This document shows positions 14,536-26,310 of a stretch of DNA of 64,000 nucleotides, in pieces. Each line of letters starts with the position of its first letter. Positions within the stretch are counted from its first letter, which is position 1. Location of the stretch: the NCBI GenBank assembly GCA_025094145.1, contig JALLLS010000016.1, positions 431,246 through 495,245 on the forward strand, given 5' to 3'. Under the pieces are notes generated by a model. That model was given only the letters and a program-made list of their open reading frames with translations, did not search any database and had not been told where the DNA came from. This DNA comes from Spinellus fusiger. Lineage: Eukaryota > Mucoromycota > Mucoromycetes > Mucorales > Phycomycetaceae. The translations under genes were made by a program, and so were the position numbers.

Positions 14536-16200
14536 ATGGAAGAACTATCTACCAATGATAATTTTGCACATCGTGATCACAAGCTTCAGTATTGGATAAA
14601 TCCTGATGGAAAATATTCTCTCAGAAATTATGGGTTGATCTGTGATAGGGGAGGATAGACCACCAGCACTATGATATACTTAAAGTCTTCTGGTAAACAA
14701 CACCGTTCTGGTAGATCCAAAATAATTGACTGTCCATTTAGTTGGTATATTGGCCTCAAGAAAGAACAGCTTCTTATTACAGTGAAAAGCAGTACTCACA
14801 AGCACCTGCCAACAAGAGAAGAATACAATGGTCATTCATTGCGTAGACACCTAACAGAAGATCAGAAGAAGGTTGTTTCTGTAATGATTAAGTCTGGTGC
14901 ATCACCATCCAATAGGATGACTGCCTTGATGCAAAAAGATATGGGTAAATCTATCAATAAGAGAGTCATATACAATGCAATTAGAAAGCATAGAGAAGAT
15001 GAATTGAACAACAAGCTTCTAATTAACTCTCTTGTTGAAAAGTTGAATGGAAATGGAAACTATTACTACGAATTAAAATATGAAGCAACTTTATGAAAAT
15101 TGACTGGTATTTTTCTTTGCTACAAAGACTCTGTGAAGCCTTTTGAAATATACTCAACCGCTCTTGTAATTGATGCTACCTACAAAAAAAATTGTTAAAA
15201 AATGCCAATGGTACAAGTAGTTGGTATCACGAACTCGAATAGTACATTTATTCTTGGCTCTGCCTTCATCAGAAACGAGCTATAACGAAAGGTTAAAAGA
15301 GTTCAAGAATAAGTTGCTAGAGCTGAGCAATAACAGTAGCAGAGAGTTTTACGATCCAAGCAACTTTATACAGTCTATAGAGTCAACATGACTTATTTAC
15401 AAAGAAACGTTTGTTCACTTGCATTTATTTAACTTGAAAAAAAATTAGTTCAAAATAACTAAAGTTGTATGTTTGTATAGATTTATATCTGTTTGGACTA
15501 ACAAAATATTACACTTCAACTCCACATCTTCTAGGGTTGAAGGTGCACATTCTCTTATAAAGCGAGAAATAATTACTATCATTGGGGATCTAGATGTTGT
15601 ATTTGAGTGCACTGATAATGTTTCAGCAAAAATGATAATTAAAAGCAAAATAACAGTGGGAAAGAAGCATGAAATTGATGTATTCCAAAAACCCAACTAC
15701 AATATAAATATCAAGATTCCAACTCAAGCTTACACAGAAGTTACATATGTTAAGATGTATCTTGTGGTTTTGGGGCTTTAGCTTTTCAGTTGTATGGAGA
15801 CAAAAAAAGGTTTTGGGAAGTTAAAATGACTATGAGAGATGATTTGATTCAAAACCTCAGTACATATAAATGTTTGTTTTGGGAAGTTCTATGATTACCA
15901 AGACTGTAAGAAGCGAGTAGAGTATGAAATTTCAACACTACAGAATAGCCAAGAAATATTGATGAAGAAACTTTACTATGCTAATATTGAATCTTAGTTT
16001 ATTGCTTTTGAATGTGTACAACTTGCTGCTTGTACATTTAGGAAGCCTGTGGCTGTATATGATAGCAGCAACAAGGCAAAGACATTTTTACTAGTTGTCC
16101 ATCAGAAGAAAGTGACACCACCACCAGAAAAAAAGCCTCTGTCTTTGGTACTAAAGTGACCCTCAAAAAGTAACCGATTTTTATTTTTTTTATTTTTTTA
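14536..16200 (+). mobile_element. MULE (Mutator-like) transposon relic, MULE-1
   Basis: Degenerate Mutator-like transposase. An N-terminal FAR1/WRKY-GCM-like DNA-binding segment lies at 14536-15096 (a Cys/His-rich block with DCPFSWYIGLKKEQLLITV and THKHLPTREEYNGHSLRR), broken by a TAG near 14655. Then come MULE transposase pieces in changing frames: VIDATYK with the catalytic Asp near 15169, and SRVEGAHSLIKRE near 15533. Several frameshifts and stops make it inactive. Its 3' flank (AAAGTGACCC at 16153 followed by a T-rich run) matches the 3' flank of MULE-2 at 39918, so the two are related. No terminal inverted repeat could be found for this copy. Confidence 0.75.
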
Positions 16201-16283
16201 TTTTTGAATTTTCGGCTATTTCTATATTAAAAGATGACATACACTATTTCTTTCTTTCTTTTTATAACAACTTTTTTCATACA

Positions 16284-16424
16284 ATGTCTGCACCATCCAA
16301 AACCTTGAAAATATTCACCAAGACCTCCATTATATATGGAAAATACACCATCTTTGAAACTCGCTCAGCTATCTTGAATAAGGCGCTGAACAAGAACACT
16401 GGTAGAAGATACTCTAGTTGTTGA
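16284..16424 (+). CDS. short unrecognised ORF (46 aa), low support
   Basis: An ATG-initiated frame of 46 residues, basic (KTLKIFTKTS, NKALNKNTGRRYSS), with a T-rich stretch just upstream. It lies between the MULE-1 relic and a Tc1 relic, so it may be a fragment of a transposon or an ancient gene. No function can be given. Confidence 0.15.
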   Translation: MSAPSKTLKIFTKTSIIYGKYTIFETRSAILNKALNKNTGRRYSSC

Positions 16425-16429
16425 GTCCA

Positions 16430-17012
16430 GAGTAGAGCTCATAAGCATTAACAATAGATTCAAAGTCATCAGGTAGTGTGGTACGGCCTTTGAGCCTAAG
16501 AATGTCCCGGAAACAAGGAAGTCTAGAGGTGGTAGAGTGATGGTATATATTGTTTTAGTGGGGAGGGTATTGGGAGATGGATCGTAGTGGAATAAGATAA
16601 ACTCCTACAAGTACATTAATATCTTGGGAGATGTCTACTGCCCTGAGCTCGATTTTCTCTCCTATACACTCTGGAGTCAGTTACCACCTATAGGAAAACA
16701 AGGCTAGATCCTATATGAGTAAAGCAACTCAATTAGAGAGTAGTAAAATAGTATAATAGTTACTCTTTAATGGCCATCATATAGTCTCGATCTCAATACA
16801 ACTGAGCATCTGTAAGCCCATCTCAATAAAGTCATTAGGAATTAAATAAGGGTATATTAAATCAAACAAAAGCTAGAGACTACTCCAATCCTGGAATGAG
16901 GTAAAATATCTAAAGTGACAGACGCTCTCATTGCCAACATGGGGCGGAGATGCCAGGCAGTCATTGATACCAAGGGTGGCCATAGTATCTATTAAGTGGC
17001 CTTGTAATAAAA
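16430..17012 (+). mobile_element. Tc1/mariner transposase relic
   Basis: A heavily decayed plus-strand Tc1-like transposase. Recognisable pieces are a GGGRVMVY-like block near 16525 (family GGGxxMVWG) and the C-terminal DALIANMGRRCQAVIDTKGG at about 16921-16980, where the family has ASM..RC.AVI.AKG. There are many stops and frame changes between them. It is older than the Tc1-like copies in the inverted-repeat arms, to which it is clearly related at the C-terminus. Confidence 0.7.
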
Positions 17013-18528
17013 CTTCTTTTATTCATTATAAGCACTACTATCTTTATCTATTCAATGTTTCACGTCTCTATCTAATGAATTCATGAAGTTATAACACTAT
17101 TAAGAAAAGTATAAATCTAAAAAAGAACATCTGCATTTGAAACCGTCGATTACATTTGTTTGATCACTTTAGTTACGACCGATCAATGAGATGATACAGA
17201 GATGTACTATGGTGCTTGAGTGCACTCAAGCTTTCATGGATGATTCTGATATGTCGCAGCACACTACTCGTGTTGACCAATTCATGTAGAATCTTTGGAT
17301 TAAAGTTAGAACACGACAATGTGGTCAATAATCATAGACTGTAACTATCTTTCTTCTCTCTGTATTATTGACAATCAGGGGCACTCGCAATACATATAAT
17401 ATATAATATATAATATATAATATATATTAATAAATCTTATGTATATTAATGTTTATAAAAGAAATAATAGACACATAAAATACAGTTGTTTATAAATATA
17501 ATACCGTTATATAACTACCCATATATAAGGTCTATACAAAAAGACATTATGGACTTGAGAATATATATAACAAAATTCAATTATTGTAAAAATAATAATA
17601 TTATAATTGTGAACATTTATATATAGAATACTATGTTTTGTTTTTCAAAAGAGTAAACGTTCATCAATAGGAAGTCTATACATAGTTATCATTTAATATT
17701 ATATAGACATCCCATCTTTTTCCCTTGAAACATAGTAGGACAGAGTTCCAGAAACCACGGGTAATCCAGATGATGGGAGAATATCACCTGTGTGCAGATA
17801 ATTATCTCTTACACTTACACTATTGCTACACTAATTCATATGGTTTATTCGACCTATCCCCCTTTTGGTTATCTTTTCTCTCAGCTCCCACACAACCTTT
17901 TCCGGACATTCTCCGACCTATTTATTCTCTCTGTCTCTCTCATTCTCTTATACATTCTTCTCGGTGTGCATGCTACAGAATCAATACCACTATACATCAC
18001 CAGATGATATTAATGCCAATGAAACCCTATCTCAATCATAAGTAATCGAGTTATAGATGGATCGAGTAATATATTTGCACTACGAGTTTGATTTACTCTA
18101 TATTACGTAGAATAAATTAATAATATAGCCACCCTTTTTTAAATATAGTAAATATCTAGATGTGTAGCTTTGAAGTCTAAGGATAGAAAATATATAGTCT
18201 TGATCTCTATAATAGTATCAGATAAAAAGTAATAGTAAAGATAGCAGGAAATCTTAAAGAATAGTCAAATGATTGAAACAAACAGAATATATGAATAATG
18301 ATATTATTATTATATCTAATAAAAATATATTCATTCATCTTTAGTTAATTTAAATAAAGTATATAAGTAATTGTAAATAAATGAATAAATAAAAACCAAC
18401 AAACAAAGTCAAGTGCGTGCAGACAGATGAATAGTCATAGATTAGATAGACGCATATTGACACAACAGTTAGACCCATAAACGTGGACATTCACTGTCAG
18501 GCAAGTAAAAAAAACAGCCAGACGAACA
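17013..18528. other. AT-rich DNA without supportable genes
   Basis: About 1.5 kb of strongly AT-rich sequence, including a (TATAA)n-like run at 17394-17440. Short open frames near 17725-18045 have hydrophobic translations in two frames and no family features. I would not call them genes. Confidence 0.5.
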
Positions 18529-18770
18529 GTCTTATGGCCAGATAATGACCATACTACCAACCAACCAACCAACCACAAGGACAGACGAACGACCAGGAGA
18601 GCAGACGAACGAACCATCGTATGGCCAGATGATGACCATACTACCAACCAACCAACCACAAGGACAGACGAACGACCAGGATAGCAGACGAACGACCAGG
18701 ATAGCAGACGAACGACCAGACAGACGAACAACCAGACAGACGAACAACCAGACAGCCAACCAACCAAAAG
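18529..18770. repeat. minisatellite with nested CCAA and ACGAACGACC motifs
   Basis: Two ~84-bp units in tandem, each with TATGGCCAGAT(A/G)ATGACCATA, a run of CCAA tetramers, then ACAAGGACAGACGAACGACC. They are followed by shorter 15- to 23-bp copies of the last motif to about 18765. All three frames on the minus strand stay open across it, which explains several overlapping spurious ORFs. The units abut without unique spacers. Confidence 0.85.
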
Positions 18771-19099
18771 GATACACATACAGGCATTGTTAAATCGAGA
18801 CATGAATATAAACACATACAGTTAGATACATAAACAGACACAGACTGTTTGGAATAGAAATAAAAACACTTACAGTCCCACAATCAGACACAGACGAACA
18901 CACAAACAGCCAGACAAGACAGAGGAAAGACGGACAAGAAAACAGAGAGAAAGACGGACAAGAAGACAAGAAGGAAGGCGGACATAAGCACACACACGCA
19001 CAGAGGGAGAGGCAGAGACAGACTAAAATAATCATTCAAAAACGCGGTATTGTTAATATATAAGCTGTTACCAATTATTAATACCAAGATTACTTACGA

Positions 19100-19726
19100 T
19101 CAGAGCATTGTCTCATTTCTTCTCAACAGCGGCCCTCTCCGTGTGGTGGAGGCTCTTGGTGGAGATGGAGGAGGAGAGAGAAGTTGTGGTGGGGTGAGGA
19201 GTTGTGGTGGTGAAGGAATGGAGATGGGTGATGATGACCCATCACGGGTTTGTTGATGAGCCATGCCGATAGGCATAAATAAAGAGAAGTTAGGCAACAG
19301 CACTTCTCCCAATGCTGCTGCCTCTTCTACTTCTACTTGTTCTTCAACTTTTTCTCCTGCTTCTTCTTCCTCTTCTTCTACTTCTTCCACTTTCTCTTCT
19401 TCATCTTTATCTTCAGCAATCCTGACTTTCTTTTTTCCCTTTTTGTCAGAGCTATCCTCTGACTCATGCTTTCTTTTGCCCAAAGGGCTTGATCTTTCGC
19501 CTAAAGATAAGGCCGGAGCGGCAGACACAAAGGGGGCCGTAGATGTGCCTGCCGAAAGGCAAACTGGGCATAAGAGAGCCGAATGCTCAAGTGGACGCGT
19601 TTTCTCTTGCACATTGCAAGACGCAAGACTGTTTCTATTTCTGTAGGGAGTTTCTTCCCTACACTTGCTTTTTCTAGCGCTTGCGCTGCGTGATTCATTG
19701 GTAAATTTGACCGTGATCTTTACCAT
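19100..19726 (-). CDS. hypothetical charged low-complexity protein
   Basis: An uninterrupted frame of about 208 aa from the ATG at 19726 (MVKITVKFTNESRS); an upstream in-frame ATG at 19777 would add 17 residues. The protein has a basic Ser/Arg-rich N-terminus and a small Cys pair (LLCPVCL). A KRKHE.....KKGKKKVR basic stretch resembles a nuclear localisation signal. A ~45-residue Glu/Val/Lys tract follows, then a Ser/Pro-rich tail with SPPPSPP. No family is recognised. The antisense frame is also open because of the codon bias of the acidic tract, so the strand call is tentative. Confidence 0.4.
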   Translation of the reverse strand: MVKITVKFTNESRSASARKSKCREETPYRNRNSLASCNVQEKTRPLEHSALLCPVCLSAGTSTAPFVSAAPALSLGERSSPLGKRKHESEDSSDKKGKKKVRIAEDKDEEEKVEEVEEEEEEAGEKVEEQVEVEEAAALGEVLLPNFSLFMPIGMAHQQTRDGSSSPISIPSPPQLLTPPQLLSPPPSPPRASTTRRGPLLRRNETML

Positions 19727-19777
19727 TGTGTATGAAAAACGACTAAGGAGAGAAAGCCAGGAACTTATGATTTTCAT

Positions 19778-22700
19778 GTTTATATTCTCAAATTCAAACC
19801 CATCCTGCTTTCATTTACCGTCTGTCCTATGAGTAAGGTCTGATATCCTAGCTGCATTCTATGTGCTGAAATAGAAAAAAAGGTCACTTATTTAGAACCT
19901 AATGTGAATTTTCTGTTTAGTTGCTCTACCTTGCTCTGGCGTTAACTTTATGGGTTTCCTAGATACAGGCATCAAATATTCAACAGATAATGATAACAAT
20001 ACTCTGCATCAGAAAGTAAACTCTTGAATTTATGGTCTGCATCAGTCTGTAGGTCTATCTTGTATGTTTCTTTGTCAAACTGAGGTTAAACTTAAAAAGT
20101 AATTGTTTATACAGGGTACGCCACCTTCTTTCACTGAATGACATGGGCATGGGAATTGAAGTGTAAGCAGTATCGATTCAAAGTACACACTGGTTCACAG
20201 GTAATGTCTACGGTACAGCTATATGCCCTTTCCACATGAGACTAGTAGAGTCCCATCACATAGTGCGAGTTTCAAACAGCATGGTATCTGCATAACTGAG
20301 CAGTTGTCTGGGTTGAACGGCTGGCTTGATATACTGCATTGTCTGTAATGGCCAGTGGGGCTATAACACTGAAAATGAGTATAGCCCTCACTTGATCCAC
20401 TAATCTAATGTGTTCTGAGTGACTCTAATAGCTGATGAGTGTCACTAAAGACCTGGGAGTAGAGCCATGCGATCAATGAAACAAATACTAGAGTGTAGTG
20501 AAACATAATGAGTCTTACAATATTGGTATCCCATTACTCCTTCTATGAGCCCCACTGTCACATATCTACTTCTCCATAGAGCCCATAGATAAATACTTCA
20601 TTGTAGCCACAGATGAACAAAGAACATAAATATGACTACGGATAGCCCTTATCGCCAATGCTAAGAAATAAAGAATGCTATGCAATAAGAGAGTGGCGTC
20701 TAGAAAAGATAAAAGTATCAGATACTAAGGTTGAGTAGTCTACTCCACTGAATCGCGATATCCATTTCACCATACTCAGTTTGTGTTCTTTAACGTACAG
20801 ACACTCTCTCAGTGTCCATACTGTGCTGAGATGGCTGAGAAGGAAATACAAAGAGGGCAGTGCTACTCAGTAAGACTGAAGAATAGACTGTTCCCTCCAA
20901 TGCCATGAGTATCTTGTTCTGCTATCAAATAACACATTCATCACTGTGGTAATATAATAATCCACAATGACCCACAGCCAATAGGACTATCTAGTGGCTT
21001 TTCTTTTCTTTTCTGCCATAACAACAGAACACCCACACTCACTCCTATTTCTGACTAGCAACTCCCATGTCTGTCTTTAGTAGTCGTCCTTCAGTCACAG
21101 AATTCTATATCCTACCTGGAAGATTCTCTTTATAAACTCCTCCAGCAATTTATGTATTCCTCCTCAAATGTAATCTCCATGCATAAGCACAAGGTCTTAT
21201 TGGAGTTGACTTTTACTGGCAAGAAGAGCTGATTCTAGAAACAATAGGTTTATTATTATCTATGTCTACCACATATCACTGCAATAAGGTATTGGATTTT
21301 TTTGATCAGTACTATCAACCTTACAGTCATTGGACAGAATTGGTATACTTGCTACTGGTAATAAGAGATGGACAATAGCTTGTTCGGTAGAAAGTCTGCA
21401 GTTCTTGCCCTTTGTTCTATTAAATATCTGTAATTGACCTTTTGAGAAAGATACTCGATCGATAGTTACAAACTGTATTTTCATCTGACTCTGTAGTGTA
21501 GCTATTATGTACGATAGATACAAGTTAGGTCTCTAGGCTAGTAGGCTTTATATTTTACGGACTCCCTCTTTTTTTAATACATATCCTAGATCCATTCTTC
21601 TGCTACTAGTGACAGTATCTATGAAATGCTTATATGAATGGTAATAGGCAACTAGACTTACCACATGTTTGTTTATAAGCAAGGCCCTGTTCTATCTATT
21701 GACCTTTTATTAACACTGGCTCTGATCATTCAAAGGGTGTATGTATTATTTTCAAACTGCACTCTTTGCCAATAGACTCTGTAAAGGCTTTTAACTAATA
21801 GACAGTGAATAGCAGTGAATGCCGCTTACATTTTTAATCTCATTATAGAATAGAGGTCAGCCTATACTTTGCATATTCTGTGTACTTCCAGTGACTACCG
21901 CAGATTAAAAGTGCTGTGTCTGTTGGGTGTAGTGAGCACTCACCGCACAGCCACAGCCCTTTCTGTTAATATTCAGGCACTGTCTGCTATAGGCACCCTT
22001 AACAAACAAACAGCACCCGCACTTGGGCCTGAACTGTCTTTTGTCAACACAACGCACTAAAGTCCAACAACAAAGCCAGTCCACTCCCACTCATTCACCC
22101 AATTATTCACTCACTAGACAAAAGACTCTAGAAGTTTTTCTGCTTAGACAAGGAGTTGTTCCTTGGAAAGTGTCATCCACAACGTCATGAGTCATCCAGA
22201 AACACAGCCGCAGTTATTCGAGTCTATCACTGTCTATTATTCTCATGCACCTGAACATGACTCTCACTAATGAAGGAAAGTTCTTTGACTTGAAGACTGT
22301 AGGTTCAGAAGGATATTCTTATGTTTTGGTCAATGGAGAGGCTGTTGAGTCTGTCTGTTCTTGTATCAGTCTGGGCTATCGTGGCTATACCACTGAGCAC
22401 TCTACTGCTGACGATAGAACTCTCTCCATCACCAGTAGCCTTCGTTAGTTGCTACAGTTGCAAGGGACAGCCATAGAATATACGACCCACTGTCTACAGC
22501 ACAAACAGCATGAGGAAATGAGGGAAGTCTTTGTTCAAGAAGCTACTGACTAGTTCAGAATCATATACTGTACAAAAGAAGGTGACTGTCATCTGAAATG
22601 AAGTCATTTCTTAAGTCACAGTCTTCTTTCTCTGTAATGGTTTATCTATTCCGGACTTTAGATATTTTAGGTGTCAATCCTTTGGGTCACGGAATTGACA

Positions 22701-22892
22701 TATCAACCAGGACGAAGAGTGTTGAGAAGACTATGACAGATAGAAAGTAAAATCTGTCATAGAAGGAGAACCACTGGTAGATCCACAGCAAAGAAGTAGT
22801 ATAAATAACAGAGGATACAGGCAAAAATAAAAAGGATTCAATTCTGCTATTAAAGCTGTGCCTATTCCCTATTCCCTATTCTATCTATTATC
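19778..22892. other. 3.1 kb without recognisable genes
   Basis: The longest open frames here (minus 21266-21523; plus 22245-22448) are under 90 codons, have no family motifs and no good intron context. The base composition resembles the decayed repeats on both sides. Probably old repeat DNA; nothing further can be supported. Confidence 0.45.
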
Positions 22893-25800
22893 ATGAATCC
22901 TAAGCGTTACACTCTTCTTTCTCAACATGGCTCTTCCCGCTTAAAAAAAATTCGGACTCGCCAAGTGATGCACATAACCCACACAACACTCCTCATGGAC
23001 CAAGACAACAACGTAAAGCAATACCTTTTCGTTTGTGCTCGGCAGTGGCAAAGTACAAGACTGTTCCTCTTATACCACCAGTGGACAATCCCTCAAAAGC
23101 TCCAGCCTCATTAACTTGAGTCTGGCGTCAGACTTCCAGTAAGAAGCATTGTATCTTCTATGATGTCACCAACACCAAAGTGATGTCCTCTCAATTTTAC
23201 AGGGAGGCTCGTAAGGCCTTTCCTATTGATATTGATATTGGCTTGGCCATGACCACTCATAAAGAAGAATCCCGGACAATCGTGGAGGTCATCGTTCAGT
23301 CAATAGAACGGTGCTCCACTCACCCTAAACGGATGTGTTATGGGTGTCAAGAAGAAGGATATGCAACAGTCAGTTGTCCCAGAAACAGAGATGACTTGGG
23401 CCACAAGTGCCCTAAAGCTGTGCAGTCAACACCCACCATAGAGCCTATTGAAGCCAGTAAGAACAGGCCTGTCGCCACCAGTACCTCTCTCCAGACAGAG
23501 CAGGATATTGGAAAAGAAGAGAGAAAGAAGAGGATGACTCTGATGACAATAACATGGAGTGCTTTGCTGATGCCATAGATAGGGCAGAGGTCTCAATACC
23601 ACCAACACTGGGTACAACTTCCTCAATTAGAACAAACAAGTCTCTTACTGTTGTAGAGAAGACAAAGATGCCAGCCAAGACCCAGACTTAGAGAAGGTCA
23701 AAAAAGCCTCCAAGTATGCTCCATTGACATATACAAAGACTAGAAGTGGTTGCTCTATTAAGATACCAAGCCATTCAGGCATATATGTCTAATAACCTTC
23801 TTAGGATCGGCAGCCTGAACTGTCAAAGTCTTGTCATATCTTTTGATATATCTGCTAGGCGAGGTCTTGTTTGTTTTTACAAATGCAAGATCTTCATTTA
23901 GTGGCTCTTCAGGAGACAAATGCTTCTCCCAATTTTGTTCTTACTCTTGACCTTGAATTCCAAACCACATCTAGCCTGTGGTCTTAACATTGCGGCTTAG
24001 TGTCTTTGGATTCTTCAATAACACTTTCTCCTGTTTTTCTTCTTTAGATTTGGATGGTTGTGCACTACAAGCCACTGTCTCTCACTCTAACAATTTCTTT
24101 GATCCATGTACTTTTTGTTGAGTAAAGTTTAGTTCTTGTATTGATGATATGTTCTCATCCAACGACATGGCACCTTGTGCGCACTCTTCAGATGTGGAGT
24201 TTATCTCTTCTGCTTGGACAGATCATGCTCTTCTTATCACAGTCTTTTCTTTTGGCCCGACATCTCACGGTAAAGGGATTTATCGTGCTAGCCTAGCTTT
24301 GGCTGCAAAACCTACTTTTCAACATGAACTTTTCTCTGTTTTGTCAGATCTTTTTTCTCAGCTTAGTGCTTTGGATACTCAAAGTCAGTGGGAAATAGTA
24401 AAAGAATCTGTTAGACAGACAGCCCAGCAATTTGGTCGCAAGCAAACTGCTTGGTGCCAACAGTATTGAAACTGCCTCAACGCAAACGTAGCTGTATTCT
24501 TCGTAACTATTGCTACACCTCTTATCTCACTACTCTTCTTCCTCCTGTTGAAACACAGATTGTTGTGTTCCAGCAAGAGATGGTGGAGATTGCTGGTTTG
24601 AAGACTGAAAAGCATTGGAGGGAGGATGCCCAGAGATGTGGGTCTTCTAGCATTGGTGTGATGATGAATCAGGAAAATGCGTACAATCATGTCTACCCCT
24701 CTGTATCCATCTTCTGTTCTTCTTTGGTTTGGCTTTCCACTACAGTTAGTCAATTCTATTACAACTCTTTTCTTTGGAACCAAGATACATGGCAATGTCA
24801 ATAGGTTCTTATCCTTACCAGTGCCCCAAGACAGAGGCTTGTGTCAGGGTGATCCATCATCCTCTGTACTATTCAACTTGGCCTTTGAGCCATTATTACG
24901 CTGTATCCTCAACAATCCTCAGTTTAATAGCTACTCTCTTGTTCATACCAACCCACACTCTTTTAAGCATATTTCTGCTCCTGTCAAACGACTGGCCTAT
25001 GCTGATGATGCCCTGATCTTTTTACGGGATCAGCATGATTTGCATAGACTGTGGATTCATTTGGATCTATACAGTAGGGCATTCAATGCCAAAAGCAATT
25101 CTGCAAAGACTCAACTCTTTTTTTTTTCCTTCTGGTACTTTTTTGCCCTCTTAGCAACCTGCTCTTGAACAGCATAGAATGGCCTGTTGGTATAGCAAAC
25201 ACTATACTCATCCATTGGTCTATCTTGGGCTTCCACCGTATACATCTGTGGCACAGAGAGATGTCTTTTCCCACTCGGTTGCTGGATGCTATCAGTATGG
25301 CAGTATCAGATTCATTCACAACATCAGATGTCTGTTCTCGAGAGAGCAACTGTCACTAATACTCTTGATCTTTCAAGGGCATGAAATGCTCTCAGAGTGA
25401 TCCCTGCTTCTAAGCTCTTCTTTCGTCAACTCTAGTCAACCATCTATTCTTTTCTTCAACACCGTATGTTTCCTGTTGTTCGTTACTCTTTTCTCACTGT
25501 AACCAAAGGTAAAGAAAGACTGGTTGTATTGGATCTTCCTAGACAGCAATTAGTACTGTAAGAGCATTGGCTTGTACTCTTACCTCTACCTTGTGCCGGT
25601 GGTTCTTTTGCCACTGTCTATATCAGACATATTTCAGTCTCTGTGCAATGTTGGTGACTATTTTATCCCACTTTTCTTTCCTTCTTCATGCCCTTTCTTT
25701 TTTACATAATGGCCACCGTTCTCCTGCTACTATGATTAAGGCCATGGATGCCTTGCTTCGATCCCTCTTTGACTGTTGATTTCAATGAACACAGATCAGA

Positions 25801-26310
25801 CACTTACAATCTTAGTCCAGTGGTGAGTTTCTTGGGAGTAGGAACTATTCTAATCCACAAGCTGAACTCTCGCTCCTACCACCGCTTAGTTTTACTTGTT
25901 CAAGCAGTTCCTTCTTTCAGCCACCCTCTTACAGAAGTACATTGCAGAGACTTCTGGCACTTTCTCATGCAACACTCAGTGTAAAATGTGTGAGTCTGCC
26001 TACTTTGTAGTAAACTGCCTTGCCACCAACGGCTTTACTCTTCTGTTCCTTCAATTTCTACTTCCAGCTCTTGTGTCTTGTACAACCACCTTTTTTGTAT
26101 TACGATTTTGTAGGAGACCGAAGCCTCATATTTTATTGGCTTACACATCACGATGAGTGGTGCACACAAAGGCCATTTACAGCAAGCTTGGATAAGACAT
26201 AAGACATAAACAACTAAACTAGAAGAAGAAGAAAAATACAAAATATGAATAAGAAAAGAGAATAAGCTAAGGAAAAGAAAAAAAAAGAAAAGAAAAAAAA
26301 AAAAACCCCA
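22893..26310 (+). mobile_element. non-LTR retrotransposon (LINE A), degenerate
   Basis: EN-RT type LINE on the plus strand. ORF1 region 22893-23580 starts MNPKRYTLLS and carries a damaged CCHC knuckle (CYGCQEEGYATVSC near 23334; the His is Tyr). The endonuclease segment near 23885 has LQETNASPNF. Reverse transcriptase at about 24670-25120 shows LPVPQDRGLCQGDPSSS and the catalytic LAYADDALIF (24992-25020). A 3' region with Cys-rich remnants follows to about 26200. Many frameshifts and stops make it inactive. An A-rich stretch at 26222-26305 with runs up to 13 A is a plausible poly(A) tail. Confidence 0.85.

Noticed and set aside
17725..18045. 106-aa and 71-aa plus-strand frames in AT-rich DNA
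   Set aside because: Two overlapping frames are open over a pyrimidine-rich tract; the hydrophobic composition is explained by CT-rich sequence and no family feature is present.
18529..18770. CRISPR-like array
   Set aside because: The units abut without unique spacers and differ in length. It is an ordinary minisatellite in a eukaryotic genome.
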